DNA of 23,470 nt from an uncultured Clostridia bacterium (GTDB lineage: Bacteria > Bacillota > Clostridia > Oscillospirales > Acutalibacteraceae), in assembly GCA_937916395.1 (NCBI GenBank), contig CALFTN010000009.1, positions 1 to 23,470 on the forward strand. Direction: 5' to 3'. Below, piece after piece: positions 16,428 to 22,232 of the stretch. The notes under the pieces were generated by a model. It was not told the origin of the DNA. It saw nothing but the letters and a program-made list of their open reading frames with translations, and did not search any database. Position 1 is the first letter of the stretch. The number at the start of each line of letters is the position of its first letter. A program made the translations under genes and the position numbers.

Positions 16428-17384
16428 ATGATAAATATAACTTTTGATGAATTTAATAAACTTGAGTTTAATTTGTACGACAAAAACCCGATAATAAAGA
16501 ATCCGTTAAATAGCTTTGTTATTGCAGACCCAAGTGTTATAACACCAGATGTTTCACACGACAATAAATTTCATTTGTTTTGTCACACGTTTTTTGGTGT
16601 TTATATGTACTCAAGTGATGATGGTATAAGCTTTAAAAAGGTTAAAAAGATTACTAACAATGCAATGCGACCAAATATTAATTATATTGATGGTACATAT
16701 TATTTGTTTTTCGAAAGGACAAGGTCACCGATTGCAAATCTTTTTTCACTTGTTGGTTTAAAATGGAAGTCAGAGATTTATTGCACAGAATCAACTGATT
16801 TAAAAAAATGGTGTATTTCATATCCTGTTATTACCAAATCAAGAGATTATCAGGAAGATGACAGGGGATTGGCGATTTCAAATCCATTTCTTTTAAAAGT
16901 TAATGAAAAATTCAGACTTTATTACTCTTGTGGTCAGACGTTTATAAAGGATTGTGGCTTTTGTGAACCAACTCACATAAGCTTTGCTGAAAGTGACAGT
17001 GTAAATAAAGATTATGTTTCTTTAGAAAAACCTATTATAAGTCCAGATGAAAATTCTAAATATCTGAATCTTTGTTCTGGATGCTTAAAAGTTTATAAAC
17101 TTAAAGATTGCTATATCGGTCTTCAGAATGGATTGTTTCAAGAAAATGGAAAAAGCCACTCTGCAATTATGCTTTTAAAATCAGATGATGGCATCAATTT
17201 CCAGTTTGTTAAACCTTTCTTAGTTCCTCAGAAGTGTGGGGATAGTAACTGGATGGCTCAATACGTTTACGCTTGCTGTCTTACAAAACACGGAAATATA
17301 TTTAGATTATATTTTAATGCACGTAATGTTTCGAATAATTTGTTGGGAAGAGAGTCTATCGGTGTTTTTGAAGCTGAAATTTAG
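16428..17384 (+). CDS. Glycosidase-like five-bladed beta-propeller protein (GH43/GH130-like fold)
   Basis: The 318-residue protein has repeated propeller-blade patterns (KFHLFCH, TYYLFFE, KFRLYYSCG, CYIGLQNG, IFRLYFNARN), each followed by the 'SSDDGISF / STDLKKW / SDDGINF' type of turn. The N-terminal IADPSVI places an Asp (residue 34) where GH43-type enzymes carry the catalytic base. MRPNI near 80-84 and the acidic stretch EDDRGLAISNP around 143-153 could supply other active-site residues. No signal peptide is present, so it probably acts in the cytoplasm on a substrate brought in by the MFS permease encoded directly before it. The ribosome-binding site AGGTGA lies in the end of that gene. 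Family assignment rests on pattern only; substrate unknown. Confidence 0.65.
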   Translation: MINITFDEFNKLEFNLYDKNPIIKNPLNSFVIADPSVITPDVSHDNKFHLFCHTFFGVYMYSSDDGISFKKVKKITNNAMRPNINYIDGTYYLFFERTRSPIANLFSLVGLKWKSEIYCTESTDLKKWCISYPVITKSRDYQEDDRGLAISNPFLLKVNEKFRLYYSCGQTFIKDCGFCEPTHISFAESDSVNKDYVSLEKPIISPDENSKYLNLCSGCLKVYKLKDCYIGLQNGLFQENGKSHSAIMLLKSDDGINFQFVKPFLVPQKCGDSNWMAQYVYACCLTKHGNIFRLYFNARNVSNNLLGRESIGVFEAEI

Positions 17385-17395
17385 TAGCAATTCTC

Positions 17396-17424
17396 TTGAC
17401 AATTAAATATAGTGGTAGTATAAT
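17396..17424 (+). promoter_or_regulatory. Sigma-A-type promoter of the trpB T-box leader
   Basis: A perfect TTGACA (17396-17401), a 17-base spacer and a perfect TATAAT (17419-17424). Transcription should start near 17431. Confidence 0.9.
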
Positions 17425-17430
17425 ACAAAA

Positions 17431-17708
17431 CATAATATTAAACCATTGAAGCGGAGATAACGGCAATTATGCCTTCACAGAGAGCCTGCGTAGCTGAAAA
17501 TCAGGTAAGAAACAAGTTGTCAAATGGACCGCGGAGGGTGCAGTCAAATGTGTTTTACACAGAGTATTCTGCAACGATTGATGAGCGTTAATCATCTGGG
17601 GTATGATAGTACTCTGAAAGTGCATAGTTTTTCTATGAAATCAAGGTGGCACCGCGGATTTTATAATTCGTCCTTGACAGTTAATTTAATTCTGTCAAGG
17701 GCTTTTTT
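17431..17708 (+). promoter_or_regulatory. Tryptophan-specific T-box riboswitch (transcription antitermination)
   Basis: The leader contains the canonical T-box sequence AAGGTGGCACCGCGG (17643-17657). Stem I closes with GCGG (17451-17454) pairing CCGC (17529-17532). A second helix, GGCAATT (17462-17468) with AGTTGTC (17515-17521), frames an internal loop of AGATAAC on one side and AAATGGA on the other. This places the specifier codon at 17525-17527 as UGG (Trp), followed by the usual A. The apical part (CAGAGAGCC...CAGGTAAGAA) resembles the conserved distal stem I elements. The T-box bulge UGGC (17647-17650) would pair with a tRNA 3' end GCCA, matching the G discriminator of bacterial tRNA-Trp. 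The terminator follows. Uncharged tRNA-Trp should favour antitermination into trpB. Confidence 0.93.
17672..17708 (+). terminator. T-box terminator
   Basis: A perfect 9-bp stem, CCTTGACAG (17672-17680) with CTGTCAAGG (17692-17700), is followed by GC and TTTTTT. Its left arm overlaps the CCTT that pairs with AAGG in the antiterminator, so the two structures exclude each other. Confidence 0.92.
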
Positions 17709-17733
17709 ATTTCCTTGACTAAAGGAGAAAAAT

Positions 17734-17769
17734 ATGTTATTAACAAAACGATGGCGTGGCTCAAGATAA
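17734..17769 (+). CDS. Putative 11-residue leader peptide with one Trp codon (MLLTKRWRGSR)
   Basis: After the T-box terminator there is a strong ribosome-binding site, AAAGGAG (17721-17727), 6 bases before an ATG. The open frame reads MLLTKRWRGSR and ends with TAA at 17767-17769. The Trp codon is UGG at 17752-17754, the seventh codon. The stop codon lies in the left arm of a hairpin whose right arm touches the trpB ribosome-binding site. The precedent is the rtpA (anti-TRAP) leader of B. subtilis, where a Trp T-box is followed by a short Trp-codon peptide that controls translation. Here there is a single Trp codon. That the peptide is translated and regulatory is inference from the site and layout. 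Confidence 0.65.
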   Translation: MLLTKRWRGSR

Positions 17770-17795
17770 TTCATATAAATATTTTATCTTGGAGG
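17761..17795 (+). promoter_or_regulatory. Hairpin adjoining and partly covering the trpB ribosome-binding site
   Basis: TCAAGATAA (17761-17769) pairs with TTATCTTGG (17784-17792), 9 bp with one G-U, around a 14-base AT-rich loop. The right arm takes in the first two G of the trpB site GGAGG (17791-17795). A ribosome waiting at the leader-peptide Trp codon (17752-17754) would cover part of the left arm and free the site. The stem is AT-rich, so stability is moderate. Confidence 0.55.
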
Positions 17796-17803
17796 ATTTA
17801 GTT

Positions 17804-19021
17804 ATGATTTTAAATAATATTGATTTTGAAACTTATTTTAAACATTATCCCAATAATGAAGGCTTTTTTGGAAAATATGGTGGTGCTTATGTTTCACCAG
17901 AATTAAAAAAAGCTATGGAAGAAATTACTGAAGCATATTTTACAATTTGCAAATCCAGCAAATTTATAAGTGAGCTTCGTAGAATTCGTCACGATTTTCA
18001 AGGCAGACCAACACCAATTTCTCATTTAGAGAGACTTTCTGAGAGTCTTGGTAATGTTCAGCTTTATGTAAAAAGAGAAGATTTAAACCATACCGGTGCC
18101 CACAAATTAAATCACTGTATGGGTGAGGCACTTTTAGCAAAATATATGGGCAAGAAAAAAGTTATTGCTGAAACAGGGGCTGGTCAACACGGTGTTGCAC
18201 TAGCTACAGCGGCGGCTTATTTTGGTCTTGAGTGTGACATTTATATGGGTGCAGTTGATATTAAAAAACAAGCACCAAATGTTGCAAGAATGAAGATTTT
18301 AGGTGCTAACGTTATTGAAGTAACAGAAGGCTTACAAACACTTAAAGAAGCAGTTGACGCAGCATTTAACGCTTATATGAATGAATATAATGATGCTATC
18401 TATTGCATTGGTTCTGTTTTGGGTCCTCATCCATTCCCATTAATGGTTCGTGACTTTCAGAGCGTTATTGGCGTTGAAGCAAGAGAGCAATTTATTGGTA
18501 TGACTGGTGAATTACCAGATGCAGTTGTTGCTTGTGTTGGTGGTGGCTCTAACGCTATGGGTATTTTTTCAGGCTTCTTAAACGACCCTGTAGAGATTTA
18601 TGGTATTGAGCCTTTAGGCAGAGGTACTACTTTAGGGGACCATGCAGCTAGTCTTAAATATGGTTCAGAAGGCATCATGCACGGATTTAATAGCATTATG
18701 TTAAAGGATGAAAACGGTGAACCAGCGCCTGTTTATTCTATTGCAAGTGGTCTTGATTATCCGTCATCTGGTCCTGAACACGCTTTCTTACAAGAAGTTG
18801 GCAGAATTAAATATGATGTAGTTAATGATGAGGAAACACTTGATGCATTCTTTACACTTTCAAGACTTGAAGGTATTATTCCGGCTATTGAAAGTGCTCA
18901 CGCTGTTGCTTATGGTATGAAGCTTGCGAAAGAAATGGGCAGAGGGTCGGTTCTTATAAATCTTTCTGGTCGTGGTGACAAAGATATGGATTATATTATC
19001 GAAAAATATGGAATAAGATAA
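17804..19021 (+). CDS. trpB: Tryptophan synthase beta chain, orphan copy
   Basis: The 405-residue PLP enzyme joins indole and L-serine to make L-tryptophan. The PLP lysine is Lys101 in HTGAHKLN, the catalytic Glu123 is in AETGAGQHG, phosphate is held by GGGSN (246-250), and SGRGDKD lies near the C-terminus (388-394). It is closer to the standard TrpB1 than to long TrpB2, but carries changes such as HKLNHCMGE (common form HKINNxLGQ) and DIKKQAPN. No trpA, trpC, trpD, trpE or trpF lies nearby. I chose the ATG at 17804 because GGAGG is 8 bases upstream; a GTG at 17756 would lie inside the leader-peptide region. It is controlled by the Trp T-box and probably by the leader peptide. The stop overlaps the start of the next gene. 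Without TrpA nearby, it may salvage free indole. Confidence 0.93.
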   Translation: MILNNIDFETYFKHYPNNEGFFGKYGGAYVSPELKKAMEEITEAYFTICKSSKFISELRRIRHDFQGRPTPISHLERLSESLGNVQLYVKREDLNHTGAHKLNHCMGEALLAKYMGKKKVIAETGAGQHGVALATAAAYFGLECDIYMGAVDIKKQAPNVARMKILGANVIEVTEGLQTLKEAVDAAFNAYMNEYNDAIYCIGSVLGPHPFPLMVRDFQSVIGVEAREQFIGMTGELPDAVVACVGGGSNAMGIFSGFLNDPVEIYGIEPLGRGTTLGDHAASLKYGSEGIMHGFNSIMLKDENGEPAPVYSIASGLDYPSSGPEHAFLQEVGRIKYDVVNDEETLDAFFTLSRLEGIIPAIESAHAVAYGMKLAKEMGRGSVLINLSGRGDKDMDYIIEKYGIR

Positions 19022-19830
19022 TGTTAAATAATATTATTTATTTTATTATAACTCTTCTGGCAACTACAGTTTGTTCTCTTACTGGTATGGGTGGAGGAGT
19101 TATAATAAAACCAATTATGGATGTTATTGGCGATTTTGATGTTCATGCAATAAGTATTATTTGTTCAATAACTGTTTTTTCAATGGCTTTAGTTTCTATC
19201 GTGAAGCACATTAAATCTAAAACAAAAATCCCTTTCAACATTGCATTGCCTTTAGCAATTGGTTCTGTTTTTGGTGGCATTTCTGGTGAAAGGATTTTTA
19301 GTTTATTTGTTCATTTTTTTGATGCGGATGAATTTATTAAAATTATTCAGAACATAATACTTACAATTTTGATTTTGTGGGTATTTATTTATATGAACAA
19401 TAAAAATAAATTAGGAAGTAAAGAGTTAAAAGGTATTTTTCCTGCTCTTATTGTTGGTTTGTTTTTAGGATTATGTTCTGCTTTCTTAGGCATTGGTGGT
19501 GGGCCGATAAATGTTACAGTTATTGTTTATCTTTTCTCTTTGCCAACCAAAACAGCAACTATTTGTTCTTTGATTACAATTCTTCTTTCACAAATTTCAA
19601 AGCTTACTACTGTTGCTGTTACAAGTGGATTTTCAGATTTGGATTTTTCTGTTGTGATTATTATGATAACAGCTGCAACCATTGGTGGTTTTCTTGGAGC
19701 GTATTTTAATAAGAAGTTATCCGACAAAACTGTTGAAAAAGCGTTTAATTGTATTGTTGTGGTTGTGCTGGTTTTAACTGTTTTAAACATTATCAATAAT
19801 TTAGATATTGAAATTTTCAAAAGTTTATGA
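19021..19830 (+). CDS. TauE/SafE (TSUP) family membrane permease coupled to trpB
   Basis: This 269-residue membrane protein has about eight hydrophobic segments in two halves. Each half carries the TSUP glycine signature: TGMGGGVIIKP at 21-31 and LGIGGGPIN at 156-164. The family moves small organic or sulfur anions (sulfite, sulfoacetate, taurine-related and others); the substrate here cannot be read. Its ATG shares its A with the trpB TAA (TAATG), so it is co-transcribed and translationally coupled, under the same Trp-responsive leader. This suggests a tryptophan- or indole-related substrate, which is inference only. The promoter of the next gene begins inside its last codons. Confidence 0.85.
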   Translation: MLNNIIYFIITLLATTVCSLTGMGGGVIIKPIMDVIGDFDVHAISIICSITVFSMALVSIVKHIKSKTKIPFNIALPLAIGSVFGGISGERIFSLFVHFFDADEFIKIIQNIILTILILWVFIYMNNKNKLGSKELKGIFPALIVGLFLGLCSAFLGIGGGPINVTVIVYLFSLPTKTATICSLITILLSQISKLTTVAVTSGFSDLDFSVVIIMITAATIGGFLGAYFNKKLSDKTVEKAFNCIVVVVLVLTVLNIINNLDIEIFKSL

Positions 19831-19836
19831 TATTAT
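19808..19836 (+). promoter_or_regulatory. Sigma-A-type promoter of the pnuC leader
   Basis: TTGAAA (19808-19813), a 17-base spacer and TATTAT (19831-19836), with a TGA extension that is also the stop codon of the TauE/SafE gene. The start is expected near 19843. Confidence 0.8.
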
Positions 19837-19842
19837 TTTAAA

Positions 19843-19940
19843 TGTTGATTAGCTGCCACCGGGTAGTGAATGTTTTAAAATTAAGCATTCGTTTATACAT
19901 CGTTAGGTCTTTGAAGATGTATATAACGGGTGCTTTTTTT
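19843..19940 (+). promoter_or_regulatory. Candidate riboswitch/attenuator leader of the pnuC-like gene (class not recognised)
   Basis: The leader of about 98 bases can form three hairpins. P1 is CTGCC-ACCG-GGTAG (19853-19866). An antiterminator pairs AGTGAATGTTT (19865-19875) with AAGCATTCGTT (19883-19893). A terminator uses 19885-19901 with 19916-19933, followed by seven T. The antiterminator and terminator share 19885-19893, so they exclude each other. No start codon with a ribosome-binding site lies inside it. I do not see the conserved TPP (CTGAGA) or FMN (AGGATAT) riboswitch sequences that control PnuT- and PnuX-type paralogues. The NAD+-II (pnuC motif) class is a known pnuC-linked candidate, but I cannot confirm a match from memory. 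Confidence 0.7.
19885..19940 (+). terminator. Leader terminator upstream of pnuC
   Basis: GCATTCGTTTATACATC (19885-19901) pairs with GATGTATATAACGGGTGC (19916-19933) over 17 bp, with two G-U pairs and one bulged T. The loop is 14 bases, and TTTTTTT (19934-19940) follows directly. Confidence 0.85.
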
Positions 19941-19977
19941 GAATGATTTTTTAGTTTTTAGAAAGGGATTTTTTGTT

Positions 19978-20691
19978 TTGAAAGTAAAAAAACTGTTTAA
20001 TTATTTTAATTTGACAGAAAAGCTTATCTGGTCAATTTCTGTTTTAGTAATCGTTGTTTCTTTTTTTGTATTTGAAAATGATGGTTTTCTAACACTTGTT
20101 GCATCACTGGTTGGTGTTACTGCTTTAATTTTTTGTGCAAAAGGAAATCCGATTGGTCAGTTTTTGATGATAATTTTTGCTATTATTTATTCGATAATTT
20201 CTTTTTCGTTTCAATATTATGGTGAAATGATAACTTATCTCGGAATGTCACTCCCAATGGCAGCTTTTTCGCTTTTTACTTGGCTTAAAAACCCATTTAA
20301 TGGAAAAAAATCAGAAGTTGCTGTTAATAAAATTACCTTTAAAGAAATCATTTTTATGAGTGCCTTAACCTTAATTGTAACTATTGTTTTTTATTTTATT
20401 TTAAAATATTTTAATACTGCAAATTTAATACCTAGTACTTTTTCTGTTTCAACTAGCTTTTTGGCTGCTTATTTAACCTTCAGAAGAAGCCCATATTATG
20501 CATTGGCTTATGCCTCAAATGATGTTATTCTTATAATTTTATGGATTTTAGCTTCTTTTAAGGATGTTTCTTACATCTCTGTTATTATTTGTTTTGTTGT
20601 TTTTTTAGTGAACGATTTATATGGTTTTATTAGTTGGCTTAGAATGATGAAAAGGCAAGAAAAAGCAATAAAAGACCTACTTCAATATTGA
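19978..20691 (+). CDS. pnuC: PnuC-family nicotinamide riboside/NMN-type transporter
   Basis: The 238-residue membrane protein has about seven hydrophobic segments. PnuC-like features are YYGEMITYLGMSLPMAAFSLFTWLKNP in the middle and the C-terminal RSPYYALAYASNDVILIILWIL and NDLYGFISW segments, which line the substrate path in this family. PnuC proteins import nicotinamide riboside by facilitated diffusion, with trapping by a cytoplasmic kinase; related members carry thiamine or riboflavin, so the vitamin is not certain. I chose the TTG at 19978 because AAAGGGA lies 9 bases upstream; an in-frame GTG at 19930 lies within the leader terminator, and the ATG at 19943 is quickly stopped. No kinase (NadR) is adjacent. 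The stop codon overlaps the xylB promoter. Confidence 0.85.
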   Translation: MKVKKLFNYFNLTEKLIWSISVLVIVVSFFVFENDGFLTLVASLVGVTALIFCAKGNPIGQFLMIIFAIIYSIISFSFQYYGEMITYLGMSLPMAAFSLFTWLKNPFNGKKSEVAVNKITFKEIIFMSALTLIVTIVFYFILKYFNTANLIPSTFSVSTSFLAAYLTFRRSPYYALAYASNDVILIILWILASFKDVSYISVIICFVVFLVNDLYGFISWLRMMKRQEKAIKDLLQY

Positions 20692-20716
20692 CATATTACC
20701 CCGATAGAAATATAAT
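20688..20716 (+). promoter_or_regulatory. Perfect consensus promoter of xylB
   Basis: TTGACA (20688-20693, overlapping the pnuC stop codon), a 17-base spacer and TATAAT (20711-20716). Transcription should start near 20723. That lies at the loop of the inverted repeat, so transcripts from here lack its left arm. Confidence 0.88.
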
Positions 20717-20753
20717 TATTAAGTAATTATTTTCTTAGTCGGGGTGATTTTTT
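20698..20753 (+). terminator. Terminator of pnuC overlapping the xylB promoter and ribosome-binding site
   Basis: A long imperfect hairpin has an outer stem ACCCCGA (20698-20704) with TCGGGGT (20739-20745) and an inner stem of GAAATATAATTA (20707-20718) with TAATTATTTTC (20724-20734). It is followed by GA and a run of six T to 20753. Its right arm carries GGGGTGA (20741-20747), the ribosome-binding site of xylB, and its left arm carries the -10 of the xylB promoter. As DNA, the dyad could also serve as an operator. Confidence 0.82.
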
Positions 20754-22227
20754 GTTGTATATCGGTATTGATTTAGGTACTTCTGCAACTAAATTCCTAT
20801 TGGTTGATGAAAGTGGCAAGATTTTGAATTCTATTTCAAAAGAATATTCTGTAATTTATCCAAAATCAGGTTGGTCTGAGCAAGACCCTAACGAGTGGTG
20901 GAATGCAGTTAAAACAGGTGTTCCTGAGCTTTTAAAGGGCTTTGACGGTGCTAGTGTAAAGGGGATTGGTGTAGCAGGTCAAATGCATGGACTTGTAGTT
21001 TTAGATAACAGTGATAATGTAATACGTAATGTTATTCTCTGGAATGATGGCAGAACATGGAAAGAGACTGACTTCTTAAACACAGAGATTGGCAAAGATA
21101 AATTATCAGAAAATACAGCAAATATCGCTTTTGCAGGTTTTACTGCACCTAAATTACTTTGGATGAGAGAAAATGAACCTGAAAATTTTAAAAGAATAAG
21201 CAAAATTATGCTCCCTAAAGATTTTATTAACTATAAATTAACTGGAGTTCATGCTTGTGATTATTCTGATGCTTCCGGTATGCTTTTACTTGATGTAAAA
21301 AATAAATGTTGGTCGCAAGAAATGCTTGAAATTTGTGGAATTAATAATGAGCAGATGCCAAAGCTTTTTGAAAGCTTTGAAGTAATCGGTAATGTGAAAA
21401 AAGATGTTGCAGATTTGCTGGGAATAAACTCTGCTAAAGTTGTTGCTGGTGCTGGTGACAATGCTGCTGCAGCTATTGGTACTAGTACTCTTGGTAATGG
21501 CAAATGTAATATTTCTCTCGGTACTTCTGGTACAGTTTTTATTTCTTCTGATAAATTTGGTGTAGATAAAAATAATGCTTTACACTCTTTCTGTCATGCA
21601 GATGCTGGGTTTCATTTGATGGGCTGTATTCTTTCTGCAGCATCATGTCATAAATGGATTTGCGATAAAATTTTTAAAGAAACAGATTATAGTAAATTAG
21701 AACAAGAAATTGATGCCTCGCTTTTAGGCAAAAACGAATTATTTTTCTTGCCATATTTAATGGGTGAGAGAAGTCCAATAAACGATACAGATGCTACCGG
21801 ATTGTTTATTGGCTTAAGACCTGATACAACTCGTTCACAAATGCTTTTAGCAGTTTTAGAAGGTGTTTCTTTTGCTATTCGTGATAATATTGAGGTTGCA
21901 AAATCAATAGGTATTGATGTAAAAACAAGCTACATTTGTGGTGGCGGTGCTAAAAGTAAGTTGTGGCGTAAGCTTCTAAGCAATATTCTTAATATTGAAT
22001 TACAAATTCCCAATGCCGAAGAAGGACCTGGTTACGGCTCTGCAATGCTTTCAATGGTTGGTGCAGGTGAATTTAATTCTGTAACTGAATGTGCTGCAAA
22101 GCTTCTTTCTGTAAAAGAAAAAATTTTACCAGAAAAAGAACTTGTAAATCTATATGAAGCAAGATATAATAAATTCAAGCAGATTTATCCTGCAGTTAAA
22201 GAACTTTATAAATCTATTAAGGAGTAA
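20752..22227 (+). CDS. xylB: Xylulokinase (FGGY family)
   Basis: This 491-residue cytoplasmic kinase phosphorylates D-xylulose to xylulose 5-phosphate, feeding the pentose phosphate pathway. The N-terminal phosphate loop is IGIDLGTSATK (4-14). GVAGQMHG (73-80) and LWNDGRT (96-102) match XylB, the catalytic Asp236 lies in GAGDN, and the second signature spans GERSP...GVSFAI and ICGGGAKS. Length and residues agree with E. coli XylB throughout. The start is a TTG at 20752, or the next TTG at 20755, which sits 7 bases after GGGGTGA and may be preferred. No xylose isomerase, transporter or XylR is in the window, so it stands alone apart from the downstream M56 gene. D-xylulose is the likely substrate; other FGGY sugars are less likely. 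Confidence 0.93.
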   Translation: MLYIGIDLGTSATKFLLVDESGKILNSISKEYSVIYPKSGWSEQDPNEWWNAVKTGVPELLKGFDGASVKGIGVAGQMHGLVVLDNSDNVIRNVILWNDGRTWKETDFLNTEIGKDKLSENTANIAFAGFTAPKLLWMRENEPENFKRISKIMLPKDFINYKLTGVHACDYSDASGMLLLDVKNKCWSQEMLEICGINNEQMPKLFESFEVIGNVKKDVADLLGINSAKVVAGAGDNAAAAIGTSTLGNGKCNISLGTSGTVFISSDKFGVDKNNALHSFCHADAGFHLMGCILSAASCHKWICDKIFKETDYSKLEQEIDASLLGKNELFFLPYLMGERSPINDTDATGLFIGLRPDTTRSQMLLAVLEGVSFAIRDNIEVAKSIGIDVKTSYICGGGAKSKLWRKLLSNILNIELQIPNAEEGPGYGSAMLSMVGAGEFNSVTECAAKLLSVKEKILPEKELVNLYEARYNKFKQIYPAVKELYKSIKE

Positions 22228-22232
22228 TAATA

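Noticed and set aside
16043..16564. Minus-strand open frame of 173 codons opposite the MFS/glycosidase boundary
   Set aside because: Reverse shadow of two well-supported plus-strand genes, with no family resemblance and no ribosome-binding site.
17442..17527. Alternative T-box stem I base CCATT/AATGG that would hide the UGG
   Set aside because: The GCGG/CCGC base with the next GGCAATT/AGTTGTC helix frames a proper specifier loop with UGG followed by A, which also agrees with the downstream trpB gene.
17524..17718. Open frame of 64 codons on the plus strand across the T-box leader
   Set aside because: It lies wholly within conserved T-box RNA elements and the terminator, and has no ribosome-binding site.
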